Of a stretch of DNA of 64,000 bases, positions 42,895 to 52,372 are shown in pieces (position 1 is the first letter of the stretch; every line of letters starts with the position of its first letter). A program made the position numbers and the translations under genes. This DNA is from Mycolicibacterium flavescens (GTDB lineage: Bacteria > Actinomycetota > Actinomycetes > Mycobacteriales > Mycobacteriaceae), in contig NZ_MIHA01000014.1 in the NCBI RefSeq assembly GCF_001722335.1, positions 62,001 through 126,000 on the forward strand, written 5' to 3'. The notes beneath the pieces were generated by a model, which saw only the letters and a list, made by a program, of their open reading frames with translations, made no database searches and was not told the origin of the DNA.

Positions 42895-44277
42895 GTGGCC
42901 TTCGACATCACGCCCACCGCGGCCCAGCATGACCTGGCGCAACGAACCCACGATTTCGCCGCCGACGTGGTCCGGCCCGTGGCCCTGGACTACGACCAGC
43001 GCCAGGAGTTTCCGTGGCCGGTCCTGGAAGAGGCCGCGCAGCGCGGCTTCTACAGCCCGCTGTTCTACCGCGACCTGATCGGCGACCCGACCGGGCTGTC
43101 GCTGCCGATCTTCATGGAGGAACTGTTCTGGGGATGCGCCGGCATCGGGCTGGCGGTGGTGATGCCCGCGCTCGCGCTCTCGGCGATCGGCCAGGCCGCC
43201 TCACCCGAGCAGATGCTCGAGTGGGCGCCCGAATGCTTCGGCACCCCAGGCGATCTCAAGCTCGCCGCGCTCGCGATCTCCGAACCCGAGGGCGGCAGCG
43301 ACGTCCGCAACCTACGCACGACTGCGCGGCGCGACGGCGACGACTGGATCATCGACGGTCACAAGATGTGGATCGGCAACGGGGGCATCGCCAACGTCCA
43401 CGTCGTCAACGCCGTCGTCGACCAGGAACTCGGGCACAAGGGTCAGGCGCTGTTCATCGTGCCCGGCGGCACCCCCGGCCTGGAGATGGTCCGCAAGCTC
43501 GACAAGATGGGCTGCCGCGCGTCGCACACCGCGGAGTTGAAGTTCGACGGGGTCCGGGTGCCGGCGGCGAACCTGCTCGGCGGCCAGGACAAACTCGACC
43601 ACAAGCTCGCCAAGGCCCGGGAAGCCGTCGAGGGAGCCAAGCACTCCGGGTCCGCGACGCTGGGCACCTTCGAGCAGACCCGCCCGATGGTGGCCGCCCA
43701 GGCGCTGGGAATCACCCGCGCCGCAATCGAATACGCGACCGAGTACGCCAACCGGCGGGAGGCGTTCGGCGCGCCGATCATCGACAACCAGGGGATCTCG
43801 TTCCCGCTGGCCGAACTGGCGACCGGGCTGGACGCGGCGCGGCTGCTGACGTGGCGGGCGTCCTGGATGGCGGCCAGCGGCGTGCCCTTCGAACGCGGCG
43901 AGGGGTCGATGTCGAAGCTGGCTGCCAGCGAGCTCGCGGTCCGCGCCACCGAACGCGCGATCCAGACGATGGGCGGCTGGGGCTATATCAAGGACCACCC
44001 GGTCGAGAAGTGGTACCGCGACGCCAAGCTGTACACGATCTTCGAGGGCACCAGTGAGATCCAGCGCATCGTGATCTCCAACGCCCTCGGCGCGGCCGAC
44101 GGGAAGCCGCCGCTGCACTTCGACCTCGAACCCACCGGTGGACCGTTCAACCGCACGTTCGGTCGCGGCACACCGCTGCGGGGACGCGCGGCCGACGCCG
44201 CGCTGGCCGCCAAGGACCGCGTCCCGGCGCCGATCATGCGGTTGGCGATGAACGTTCTCCGCCCACCCCGCAAGTGA
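42895..44277 (+). CDS. Acyl-CoA dehydrogenase (FadE family)
   Basis: A 460-residue FadE. FGTPGDLKLAALAISEPEGGSDVRNLRTTARRDGDDWIIDGHKMWIGNGG is the flavin region; ANRREAFGAPIIDNQGISFPLAELATG and IQTMGGWGYIKDHPVEKWYRDAKLYTIFEGTSEIQR close it, with the catalytic Glu in IFEGTSE. A tail of about 60 residues (to RPPRK) is longer than usual. GTG 42895 has no clear ribosome site, so leaderless translation is possible. It precedes the DUF427 gene by 10 bases and is the gene occupying the usual espB/eccE1/mycP1 side of ESX-1. Confidence 0.88.
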   Translation: MAFDITPTAAQHDLAQRTHDFAADVVRPVALDYDQRQEFPWPVLEEAAQRGFYSPLFYRDLIGDPTGLSLPIFMEELFWGCAGIGLAVVMPALALSAIGQAASPEQMLEWAPECFGTPGDLKLAALAISEPEGGSDVRNLRTTARRDGDDWIIDGHKMWIGNGGIANVHVVNAVVDQELGHKGQALFIVPGGTPGLEMVRKLDKMGCRASHTAELKFDGVRVPAANLLGGQDKLDHKLAKAREAVEGAKHSGSATLGTFEQTRPMVAAQALGITRAAIEYATEYANRREAFGAPIIDNQGISFPLAELATGLDAARLLTWRASWMAASGVPFERGEGSMSKLAASELAVRATERAIQTMGGWGYIKDHPVEKWYRDAKLYTIFEGTSEIQRIVISNALGAADGKPPLHFDLEPTGGPFNRTFGRGTPLRGRAADAALAAKDRVPAPIMRLAMNVLRPPRK

Positions 44278-44287
44278 GGAGCCCCCC

Positions 44288-45100
44288 ATGGCCGTCCGGA
44301 TGATGGATCTGTTCACCGGAAACCACGACGCACTGCGATTCGAGCCGACCGCCAAACGCATCCGGGTGTGCCGCGGGGGTGAACTGGTCGCCGACACCCA
44401 GGACGCTCTGCTGGTGTGGGAGCCGCGGCGCATCGTGCCGACCTACGCGGTGCCGTGGTCGGCCATCGCGGCGCACCTGGTACCCGCCGGCGCCGAATCC
44501 GGCGACGATGACGCCGACCGCCCGGGCACCTCGCACGCGTTGCTCGACCCGTCGGTTCCGTTCGGTCACCACTCCAGTGCGGGCACCGAATTCGACGTGA
44601 TCGCCGGCGACGACACCGCCGGCGCGGCGGCGTTCCGGCCCGACGACCCCGACCTCGCCGACTACGCCGTCCTCGACTTCGACGCCTTCGAATGGCGCGA
44701 GGAGGACGAGCCGATCACCAGCCACCCGCATGACCCGTTCAAGCGGATCGACGTGCTCGCCGGCAGCCGGACCGTGCGCGTCGAGTTCGAGGGCACGCTG
44801 CTCGCCGAGTCGTCGCACCCCAAGCTGCTGTTCGAGACGATGCTGCCGGTGCGGTTCTACCTGCCGCGCGAGGACGTCGCGGTCCGCCTGCAGCCCAGCA
44901 ACACGGTCAGCTACTGCGCCTACAAGGGTCGCGCGTCGTATTTCTCGGTTCCCGACGGGCCGCGCGACGTCGCCTGGAGCTACCGCGACCCGCTGCACGA
45001 CGGTGAACCGGTCCGCGACCGGATCTGCTTCTTCGACGAACGGGTCGACGTCACCGTCGACGGTGTGCGCCGCGACCGGCCGTCCACACCCTGGAGCTAG
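44288..45100 (+). CDS. Double DUF427 domain protein
   Basis: A 270-residue protein with two DUF427 repeats: LRFEPTAKRIRVCRGGELVADTQDALLVWE... (about 15-125) and IDVLAGSRTVRVEFEGTLLAESSHPKLLFETMLPVRFYLPREDV... (about 155-255). The second contains the conserved CAYKGRASYFSV block. DUF427 proteins are soluble beta proteins of unknown function. ATG 44288 has GGAG 8 bases upstream. Its stop overlaps that of convergent eccD1 (CTAG). Confidence 0.85.
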   Translation: MAVRMMDLFTGNHDALRFEPTAKRIRVCRGGELVADTQDALLVWEPRRIVPTYAVPWSAIAAHLVPAGAESGDDDADRPGTSHALLDPSVPFGHHSSAGTEFDVIAGDDTAGAAAFRPDDPDLADYAVLDFDAFEWREEDEPITSHPHDPFKRIDVLAGSRTVRVEFEGTLLAESSHPKLLFETMLPVRFYLPREDVAVRLQPSNTVSYCAYKGRASYFSVPDGPRDVAWSYRDPLHDGEPVRDRICFFDERVDVTVDGVRRDRPSTPWS

Positions 45101-46623
45101 AAGCGGATGTTGCGCAGGATGTCGTAGACGCTGGCGATCCACAGCAGCAGCGGGATCACCGCGGCAATCGCCGCGCCGTCGAGCAGTTCCAGGATCCGCT
45201 TGGTCACCGGCGACACCCGACGGACACCGGCGGTCGCCCCGATCACGATCAGCGCGACGGCGCCCAGCCCGAGGTAGCCGGCCAGCACCAGCCACGCGGA
45301 GTCCGGGTACCACAGGCACAACCGGACCATCACGCCCGACGGGATCACGACCACCGCCGCCAGAAGCGCCCACGCGCACCAGCGTTCGGCGTACAGCCGC
45401 GAGCGGAAACCGCAGATCGCGGTGACCAGAGCGGCGACGATCATGCTGTGCACGAAGAAGTGGCCCTGCACCACAACCGCTACCGCGCCGACCGCGAGCA
45501 CCGACGCGCCCGCGGTGACGAAACCGATCAGCAGCCGCTTGGCCAGCTCGCTGCGCTCGTGCAGCCGCGCCGCGGAGTCGGGCACCGAGTCGATGATCGC
45601 CTGCCACGTCGGCGACTCCTCGTCGCTGACCGTCGTGGTCACCGGGTCGAGCAGTTCGTCGTTGGAGACGGTCTCACCCGGTGCGGGGATGGGCGGCAAC
45701 GCGATCCGGGCCACCGCGACCGTCAGCTTCGCGGCGTTGGTGACGATGATCAGGCCGAACGCGATCGTGCCCGCGGCCACCCAGTACTGCCACCCGTAAC
45801 CGAACGCGACGGCCGCACCGGTCACCGCGATGGAGACGACGGCGAGGAACGACGCCAACTCCGCGCGCCGCCGGGGCCCGCCGCGGGTCGCCAGTGTCAC
45901 CAGCAGCACCACTGCGCCCGCCCCCGCGATCTGCGGTGCGCCCAGCGAGTCGACGCCGCGCGGCAGCGGCACGGCCAACGCAGTCGCGCCCGCCAACGTC
46001 GGCAGCGACGCGGCCAGCAGGCTCTCGGCCATGTCGAGGTTCTGGTAGCGGTTGGTGGCCAGCATGCTGGCGCCCAGCAGCCCGAGCCCGAGCACGCCGA
46101 GCGCGACGGCCCACCACCACTGCTGGCCGCCGCGGCTCCAGCCCACCAGCGTCATCACCGTGACGAGCAGGGCCACCGCGGGAATGGCCAGTCCGACAAA
46201 GCGATTCAGCGCCGAGCGGTCGAACTCCGGCGACTCGTCGAGCACCGCGATCGCGTCGATCACGTCCTCGACCAGCGGCCGGTACCGTTCGGTGCGGCTG
46301 ACCGACACCAGGGTCAGCAGCGAGCCGTCCACCACTCCCGCGTCGTCGAGCGACTCGGTGGCCTTCAGCGGCGGGGCGCCGGGGCGCGCGAACGCCCACA
46401 CCCCCTGCGCGGTGAAGTCGAAACCGGCCAGCACATCTTTCGGGGTGTCCTCGAGCAGTTCGGCCAGCACCGACACCGTCTCGTCGATGTAGCTCTCGAT
46501 CGGTGCCGCCGCGGGCAGCACCAGGTCGGTCATCCGCCGTCCGGTCAGGATGGTGACCCGCGTCGTCGCCGGCCGACCCGGCGTGACGCTGGATGTCGAT
46601 GCTGCAGCGGCGGTGGACGTCAA
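45097..46623 (-). CDS. eccD1: EccD1, ESX-1 membrane channel component
   Basis: A 508-residue protein: an N-terminal ubiquitin-like domain (about 20-105, RVTILTGRRMTDLVLPAAAPIESYIDE) followed by about 11 transmembrane helices. The segments SVSRTERYRPLVEDVIDAIAVLDESPEF, CGFRSRLYAERWCAWALL and the C-terminus DILRNIRF agree almost residue for residue with what I recall of M. tuberculosis EccD1, which identifies the system as ESX-1. TTG 46623 overlaps the espI stop (TTGA). It forms the pore part of the secretion machine. It is the last ESX-1 gene here. Confidence 0.95.
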   Translation of the reverse strand: MTSTAAAASTSSVTPGRPATTRVTILTGRRMTDLVLPAAAPIESYIDETVSVLAELLEDTPKDVLAGFDFTAQGVWAFARPGAPPLKATESLDDAGVVDGSLLTLVSVSRTERYRPLVEDVIDAIAVLDESPEFDRSALNRFVGLAIPAVALLVTVMTLVGWSRGGQQWWWAVALGVLGLGLLGASMLATNRYQNLDMAESLLAASLPTLAGATALAVPLPRGVDSLGAPQIAGAGAVVLLVTLATRGGPRRRAELASFLAVVSIAVTGAAVAFGYGWQYWVAAGTIAFGLIIVTNAAKLTVAVARIALPPIPAPGETVSNDELLDPVTTTVSDEESPTWQAIIDSVPDSAARLHERSELAKRLLIGFVTAGASVLAVGAVAVVVQGHFFVHSMIVAALVTAICGFRSRLYAERWCAWALLAAVVVIPSGVMVRLCLWYPDSAWLVLAGYLGLGAVALIVIGATAGVRRVSPVTKRILELLDGAAIAAVIPLLLWIASVYDILRNIRF

Positions 46624-48011
46624 CGCCGTTCGAGCCTGTCGAAGTCGTCGGACAGCGCCGCGGCCAGTTCGACGATCCGGCGCTGGAACGTCTTGCCGAG
46701 CAGGTCCAGCTGGATCTCGGTACCGGCCGCGATGTGCTTGTCGAACGGCAGCACGAGGACCCGGCCGGGCGCGACGTGGCGCTCGAACTGGGCGACCAGA
46801 TCGTCCACGTCGATGTTCGGCTTTCCGGGCACGACGTGGTTGATCACCACGCAGGAGCGGCCGAGCAGATCCTGATATCCGTTCTGGCGCAACCAGTCCA
46901 TGGTCAGCGCGGCCTGGCGGGCACCGTCGATGGAGGCGCTGGCCACGATCACCAGACCTGACACCGTGGACAGCACGCCGCGGGCCGCCGGCTGGAACAG
47001 CCCGGCGCCGCAGTCGGCGAGCACCAGGTTGTAGTAGCGCGACACGATGTTGGTCACGCCCTTCCAGTCCTCGTCGTTGAATTCCCGACGCGCCCCGCTG
47101 TAGTCCTCCGAGGACAGCACCTCGAGGTTGGCGGCGTTCATGCTCGTGTATGCGCGAATGTCGTTGTAACGCGCCAACTCCTGATCCGACAGCAGGTCGG
47201 AGATGGTCGCCGCGGACTGGCGGCCCGCGCGGTCGGCGAGGTTGCCGCCGTCGGGGTCGGCGTCGACGGCCAGGATCCGGTCCCCGCGCACCTTGCTCAA
47301 CGCCGAGCCCAGCGCGACGGTGACCGCGGTCTTACCGACGCCGCCCTTGAGCCCGAAGATGCCGATCTGGTACGAATCGCGGGCGTTGCGGCGGATCCGG
47401 GTGTGCAGCTCCATCTCGTAGAGCTCGTCGGGCGACAGCCCGAGGTTGATCCGCGTCAGCATGTACAGCAGGTGACGCCAGCCGCGCTGCGACGGCATCT
47501 TCACCGCGGATTTCACCCCGACATGCGACAGCGCGTCGATGGCGCGGTGGTTGCCGATGGTGGCCGCCGACGTCGGCGCGGGCGGACCCGCCCGGAACGC
47601 TCCGCTGATCTCGGCCTGCGGCTCGGCGAAGTGCTGGCTCGGCGCGGGGGCCGGCGCCGGTCGCGGCGCGGGCGCGGGTGCCTGACGGGGCTGCTCGAAG
47701 CGGGCGCCCGCGGGGTTGGCCTTCGGGGTGCGCAGCATCGCGTTCGGTGGTCGCTGCGGTGTGGTCGACCGCGCGGGGGGCATCTGGGTGGTGACCTCGG
47801 TTTCGCGCGGCGGCGGGGCCGCGGCGGACTTGGTCTGTCCGGTGCTGGGGGGCGTGGCTCCTACCGGCATCGGCGGTGGCGTCACGTCGCTGCGGCCGGC
47901 GGGGGCGGGCGCCGCCGCGGCCGGGGGGGTGACGTCGCGGTCGGCTCCGTCGTCGGCGGTCTGCACCGGGTCGCCGCCGGAGTGGAAGAGCCGGTCATAG
48001 TCGGCCGACAT
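46620..48011 (-). CDS. espI: EspI, ParA/MinD-like ATPase of ESX-1 (short form)
   Basis: A 463-residue protein: about 150 residues of proline-rich disorder, a basic segment, then a deviant Walker A P-loop GLKGGVGKTAVTVALGSAL (about residue 220), DADPDGGNL and a ParA-type ATPase fold. M. tuberculosis EspI is about 666 residues, so the disordered N-terminus is shorter here. EspI is reported to damp ESX-1 when ATP is low; this is family knowledge. ATG 48011 lies 88 bases after esxA. Confidence 0.88.
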   Translation of the reverse strand: MSADYDRLFHSGGDPVQTADDGADRDVTPPAAAAPAPAGRSDVTPPPMPVGATPPSTGQTKSAAAPPPRETEVTTQMPPARSTTPQRPPNAMLRTPKANPAGARFEQPRQAPAPAPRPAPAPAPSQHFAEPQAEISGAFRAGPPAPTSAATIGNHRAIDALSHVGVKSAVKMPSQRGWRHLLYMLTRINLGLSPDELYEMELHTRIRRNARDSYQIGIFGLKGGVGKTAVTVALGSALSKVRGDRILAVDADPDGGNLADRAGRQSAATISDLLSDQELARYNDIRAYTSMNAANLEVLSSEDYSGARREFNDEDWKGVTNIVSRYYNLVLADCGAGLFQPAARGVLSTVSGLVIVASASIDGARQAALTMDWLRQNGYQDLLGRSCVVINHVVPGKPNIDVDDLVAQFERHVAPGRVLVLPFDKHIAAGTEIQLDLLGKTFQRRIVELAAALSDDFDRLERR

Positions 48012-48098
48012 GAGTACCTCTCATCGTCAAACACGAGACGACGCGCGCGGTGGGCGGGTGCCCTGTGGTCGACCCGCCCACCGGCGCACAGCGTCGTG

Positions 48099-48386
48099 TT
48101 ATGCGAACATCCCGGTCACGCCGGCTTCGGTCTGAGCCATCGTCGCGCCGGCTTCACTGATCGTCTGCGCCAGGTTCTGCAGCGCCGCGTTGAGCTCGTT
48201 GGAGGTGCTGTCCCAGCGCATCTGCACAGCCTGGTAGGCCTCCGAACCGCTGCCGCCCCACACCGAGGCGAGCGCGGCCAGCGAGCCCTTGCCCTCGTCG
48301 AGCAGACCCGCGGTGGTGCCGACAGCACCCTGGATCTCGCTTGCGCCGCCTTCGATTCCGGCGAAATTCCAAACCTGTTCCGTCAT
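48099..48386 (-). CDS. esxA: EsxA (ESAT-6)
   Basis: A 95-residue WXG100 protein, [14 protein letters not shown]..., with WGGSG at the hairpin bend ([19 protein letters not shown]) and ending EAGVTGMFA as in ESAT-6. It is secreted as a heterodimer with EsxB. It follows esxB by 37 bases, the usual order. Confidence 0.97.
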   Translation of the reverse strand: MTEQVWNFAGIEGGASEIQGAVGTTAGLLDEGKGSLAALASVWGGSGSEAYQAVQMRWDSTSNELNAALQNLAQTISEAGATMAQTEAGVTGMFA

Positions 48387-48423
48387 GTCTTGATCTCCGT
48401 TTCTCAGTTGATGTTCGGCGGTC

Positions 48424-48726
48424 TCAGATGTTCATCGCGGACTGCAGCGTGCCTGCTGCGTCCTCGTCCGACGCGGTGTACTGGATGCCGGAGGTGTGGA
48501 TGTTGGCCGAGATGTCGTTGAGCTCCTGGATCTGACGCGCCGCGGCCTCGTTGTAGCGGACCAGAGCGGCCTGCGCCGCGGTGCCGGCCTGGCCGACCAT
48601 CTGGGCGGCCAGCGCGCCGGCGGTGGCCTCCACGTGCGAGATGACGCCCTTGAGCTCTCCGGAGATCCGCTCGAAGTTCGCTGCCTCCTTGGCGAGGACA
48701 GCGGCATCGGTATTCAAAGCTGCCAT
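48424..48726 (-). CDS. esxB: EsxB (CFP-10) with altered WXG motif
   Basis: A 100-residue WXG100 protein, [29 protein letters not shown]..., clearly CFP-10. The central W-x-G is replaced: [20 protein letters not shown] has Met-Val-Gly where M. tuberculosis has Trp-Arg-Gly. The C-terminal secretion signal YTASD (Y-x3-D/E) is present, and the tail ends LQSAMNI where CFP-10 ends LSSQMGF, the part recognised by EccCb1. It should pair with EsxA and carry the export signal. Confidence 0.96.
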   Translation of the reverse strand: MAALNTDAAVLAKEAANFERISGELKGVISHVEATAGALAAQMVGQAGTAAQAALVRYNEAAARQIQELNDISANIHTSGIQYTASDEDAAGTLQSAMNI

Positions 48727-48826
48727 GCTGGATACTCTTTCTTTCTTTGCGTGTCCTCACCACATCGGTATGGCGAGTCTTTCCGGCCGGGTGACCGGGA
48801 AGTCTTGTGTTGACGAATTCTGTTGT

Positions 48827-50110
48827 TTACCAATCGTCTTCGTCGTCTTCACCAAGGTCCTGCGGCAACAGTCCCGGTGCCTTGAGACCTTGTTTGGAGC
48901 CGCCGCTGGTGCCGCGCTGGCCCATCCCGCCCATCGGCGCCCCGCCGCCTCCGGCGCCGACCGGGGCCAGACCGCCACCGCTGCCGCCCGCCGCCGCGCC
49001 GACCGGCTGCAACTTGTCGGCGCCGCCGAGCAGGTTGGCCATCAGCGGGGTCTGCGACAGCGTGCCGCCGGCGCCCGGCAGCGACGCCGCGCGCACCAGA
49101 CCCGCGCCCGCCGCCGCACCCGTGCCGCCGGCCACCGGGTGGTTCGACAACGGGCTGGCGCCGATCAGCCCCATCTGCGCCTTGTCGGCGCCGAGCGACC
49201 CCATCTGGCTGAACATCGAGGTGACCTGCTGCAGCGGCTGGGTCAGCTGCTGCATCGGCTGCATCACCATCTGCGAAGCCTGCTGCGGCAACTGCCCCAG
49301 CGTCGAACCCAGCTGCGACGCCAGCTGCATGCCCATCTGCATGCCCTGCTGGGCCTGTTGCTGCGGGCCGAGCTGCTGCGAGTTCTGGGTGCGCTGGGTC
49401 TGGTTCTCGGCGTGCACGGCCATCTGGTTGGTCTGCGAAACCATCCGTCCGGTCATCAGCGCCGCCGACTCGACCGTGGCCTGCGCACCGACATGCGCGA
49501 TCGAGGCGTTGCGCAGCGCCGCGGCCGGCGCACCCGCAGCCGCCTGACCCAGTGCGGCGCTCACCGCGCTCTCCCCGACCCCGGGGATCACGATCGGCTT
49601 CATCGGCATGATCGGTTCGAACAGCAGGTTCAGCGCCGTCTCCGCCTGGTAGACATCCATCGCCCCGGCCGCCTGGTTCCACATCCGCACGAAATAGTCG
49701 AACTCGTTGACACCGATCGGCACCGTGTTGATGCCCAGGAAGTTGGTGGCTTCCAGCACCGCGTGCGTGATGTGGTTCTGTTCGATCTCGGGCAGCGGCG
49801 GGGTGGTGGCCATCGCCAGGCTGTACGAGTTCGCCTGCGCGGTTGCCTGCAACGCCCGCTTCTGCGCCTGCGCCGCGACGGTACGCAGCCAGATGACCAT
49901 CGGGGTGATCGCCGCGACGGCGCGTTCGGAACCGGCGCCGCTCCACGTCGACGACAAGGCAGCCAGACTCCCGGCCAGTTCGTCGGCCTGAGTCTCCAGG
50001 AGAATCGCCAAAGCCTCCCACCCGCCCGCTGCCTGCAGCATCGGCGCCGGACCGGCGCCAGCCATCAGCCGGGCGGTGTTCAGTTCGGGCGGCATCCCGT
50101 GCCAGAACAT
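48827..50110 (-). CDS. ppe68: PPE68
   Basis: A 427-residue PPE protein. [34 protein letters not shown] is the PPE N-terminus, and the C-terminal DEDDW is as in M. tuberculosis PPE68 (368 residues). The extra length is mainly a Gln/Met-rich stretch, about residues 235-290 ([18 protein letters not shown]). The PPE domain pairs with PE35 and is bound by EspG1. ATG 50110. Confidence 0.94.
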   Translation of the reverse strand: MFWHGMPPELNTARLMAGAGPAPMLQAAGGWEALAILLETQADELAGSLAALSSTWSGAGSERAVAAITPMVIWLRTVAAQAQKRALQATAQANSYSLAMATTPPLPEIEQNHITHAVLEATNFLGINTVPIGVNEFDYFVRMWNQAAGAMDVYQAETALNLLFEPIMPMKPIVIPGVGESAVSAALGQAAAGAPAAALRNASIAHVGAQATVESAALMTGRMVSQTNQMAVHAENQTQRTQNSQQLGPQQQAQQGMQMGMQLASQLGSTLGQLPQQASQMVMQPMQQLTQPLQQVTSMFSQMGSLGADKAQMGLIGASPLSNHPVAGGTGAAAGAGLVRAASLPGAGGTLSQTPLMANLLGGADKLQPVGAAAGGSGGGLAPVGAGGGGAPMGGMGQRGTSGGSKQGLKAPGLLPQDLGEDDEDDW

Positions 50111-50151
50111 CGTCGACTACTTCCTTGAACGTGACGTGGAGTCGGCCGGGA

Positions 50152-50445
50152 TCAGAAGTTCGCGGCGTTCGCGCTGTCGACCGCGGCGTAGATCCCGGCG
50201 ATCTCCATGACCGCGGCACCGGCGCGGGCCATTTCCTCCTGGGCGAAGGTGTTCATCGCGAGGGTTTCCACACCCTCGGCCGCGAACGCCAGCGCCGCCT
50301 GCGCCGAGACCTCATCGGCGCCCGCAGGCACCAGCGCGGTCACCGCGGCGGTGGCCGTCGTGCCGCCCGCCAGACCCCGCGCGCCGTTTGCAACAACTTG
50401 CGCGCCGATGCCCACGGCGCCGGGATTGTGCTCCAACGGTTGCAT
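50152..50445 (-). CDS. pe35: PE35
   Basis: A 97-residue PE protein with the VPAGADEVSAQAALAFAAEGVE core and the Y-x3-D export motif in IYAAVDSANAANF. It precedes ppe68 by 41 bases. ATG 50445 has GAGGAG just upstream. It starts the pe35-ppe68-esxB-esxA sub-operon, with its own likely promoter region. Confidence 0.94.
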   Translation of the reverse strand: MQPLEHNPGAVGIGAQVVANGARGLAGGTTATAAVTALVPAGADEVSAQAALAFAAEGVETLAMNTFAQEEMARAGAAVMEIAGIYAAVDSANAANF

Positions 50446-50547
50446 TGCAAATGCTCCTCAAATGCCGAGATAACAAAGGTTATGGACTTGTGAACCGCAT
50501 GCGCTGCGGTCGCCCGAAGCTAGGAATCGTCCCCCGACCCCTTTGCC

Positions 50548-50595
50548 GCTGACGCGATATGAAGTTTGCTGACGCGTCCGGTTAATATCTTAACC
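50548..50595. promoter_or_regulatory. 20-bp-phased direct repeats and a TTAA dyad upstream of pe35
   Basis: GCTGACGCG occurs at 50548-50556 and again at 50568-50576, exactly 20 bases apart, about 100 bases upstream of the pe35 start (genes run leftward). Beside them GGTTAA-TATC-TTAACC (50580-50595) is an inverted repeat that overlaps the eccCb1 stop. The phased repeats suit tandem binding on one DNA face; regulator unknown. Confidence 0.5.
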
Positions 50596-52371
50596 GCGCT
50601 CAGAGAGTGCTGGCTGCACTTCTTCTTCCGGTGGATCCACATACGCCGCCTGGATGACGTCCTTCCCGTCCGGCGAAACGAGAAATGCCTGGCCAGGAGG
50701 CCGACGCTTCAGCTTGATCTCGCTGGAAGGAAATTCCTGCTTCTCTCCGGAGAGGAACATCGTGGGGGACCCGGCGCCGTAGGCGGCGCCCACGAACTTG
50801 TCCATGGTGGCCCGGTGCGCCTGGCTCATCTGACACGTCACGATCAGGTGCAGACCGATGTCGGCGGCGGCGGGCAGCAGCGGGAACAGCGGCGCCATCG
50901 GCGGGATGACCCCGCTGGCCGCCACGATCATGTGCCAGTCGTCGACGAGCAGCACCACGTCGGGCCCGCTCCACCACGACCGCGCACGAAGTTGCGCGGT
51001 CGTCAAATCCGGTGGCGGCAAACGCTTCTGCAGGTTGAACGCCAACGCCTTGATCGCCTCTTCGAGCGTCGCGTTGTTGCGGTTGACCGCACCCGCGTCG
51101 AGCAGGTGGCTGTCGGGCACCGCGTCGAGCAGACCCGACCGGAAGTCGGCGAGCATGAACCGGACCTGCGCGGGGCTGTTGCGCGCGCAGATCGCCTGCG
51201 AAACCGCGTGCGCGATGCGGGTCTTGCCGGACTTGGGCGCCCCGAAGATCAACAGGTGCGGGGTGGTGTGCATGTGGTTGTAAGCCACCCCCATGTCGGA
51301 TTCGCGCAGCCCCAGCGGCACCGTCCAGCGGGTGCGGTAGTCCGCATCCGGGCCGGGCGGGTTCGGATCGAGGTCGTGCAGGTAGATCCGCTCGGGAAGG
51401 ACCCGCACCTTGGGTGCCTGGTCGGTGTGCTGGGCCCTGATCAGCGTCACCGCCTCCGACATCGCGGCGACCAGGTTCTCGGCGCTGTGCACACCGTCGA
51501 GGCGCGGCACCCCGATCATCAGGTGGTGCTTCTCCATCGACACCGCGCGCCCGGGCCGGTTGGTCGGGATCTCGCGGGTGATCCGGTCGATCTGGGTCTC
51601 GTTGACGTCACCGAGGCGGAACTCCACCTTGGTGCCCAGGTAGTCGCGCACCCGCGACTTGAGCTCGGTCCAGCGCGGCGTCGAGATCACCGTGTGCACC
51701 CCGAACTGCAGGCCCTGGCCGGCCAGGTCCTGCACGACGGCTTCGAGGTCGGGGAACTCCGCGACGAACGCCGGCCAGCCGTCGATCACCAGGAACACGT
51801 CGCCGAACGGGTCGGCGGCCAGCGGGTGGGAGGCGTCGTCGCGCATCTGGCGGTAGGCCGACATCGACCCGACCCGGTACTGCTTGAACATCGCTTCGCG
51901 TTGCCTCAGAACGGCTTTCATCTCGGCGACCACGCGGTTGACCCGGTCCGGCTCCGAACGGGTCGCGACCCCGCCGACGTGCGGCAGGTCCTCGAGGTAC
52001 ATCAGGCCGCCGCCACCGAGGTCCACGCAGTAGAACTGCACCTGCCGCGGGGTGTGCGACGCGGCCGCCGACAGGATCATCGTCTGCAGGAACGTGGACT
52101 TACCGGTCTGCGGTGCCCCGCCGACCGCGATGTTGCCGCTGGCCGAGGACACGTCGATGCCCCAGACCTCCTGGCGGTGCCTGCGCGGCTCGTCCATGAT
52201 GCCCAGGCCGAACCGCAGCGGCCGCCGCTCGCTGTCGCGGGCGATCAACTCGTCGACCGGTGTCGGATCGGCCAAGGGCGGCAACCACATCCGGTAGGCG
52301 CGGCTCTCCCCGGTGGACAACTGGTCGAGGACGACCTCGCGCAGCACCCGCTGCTCGGACTCGACGCTCAC
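50590..52371 (-). CDS. eccCb1: EccCb1, soluble FtsK/SpoIIIE ATPase of ESX-1
   Basis: A 593-residue protein with two ATPase domains: Walker [11 protein letters not shown] (about residue 85) and GAPKSGKTR (about 378), each with Walker B-like hydrophobic-Asp segments ([18 protein letters not shown]). Binds the EsxB C-terminus in M. tuberculosis. GTG 52371 lies one base after the eccCa1 stop. With EccCa1 it makes the full motor. Confidence 0.95.
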   Translation of the reverse strand: MSVESEQRVLREVVLDQLSTGESRAYRMWLPPLADPTPVDELIARDSERRPLRFGLGIMDEPRRHRQEVWGIDVSSASGNIAVGGAPQTGKSTFLQTMILSAAASHTPRQVQFYCVDLGGGGLMYLEDLPHVGGVATRSEPDRVNRVVAEMKAVLRQREAMFKQYRVGSMSAYRQMRDDASHPLAADPFGDVFLVIDGWPAFVAEFPDLEAVVQDLAGQGLQFGVHTVISTPRWTELKSRVRDYLGTKVEFRLGDVNETQIDRITREIPTNRPGRAVSMEKHHLMIGVPRLDGVHSAENLVAAMSEAVTLIRAQHTDQAPKVRVLPERIYLHDLDPNPPGPDADYRTRWTVPLGLRESDMGVAYNHMHTTPHLLIFGAPKSGKTRIAHAVSQAICARNSPAQVRFMLADFRSGLLDAVPDSHLLDAGAVNRNNATLEEAIKALAFNLQKRLPPPDLTTAQLRARSWWSGPDVVLLVDDWHMIVAASGVIPPMAPLFPLLPAAADIGLHLIVTCQMSQAHRATMDKFVGAAYGAGSPTMFLSGEKQEFPSSEIKLKRRPPGQAFLVSPDGKDVIQAAYVDPPEEEVQPALSERG

Positions 52372-52372
52372 G

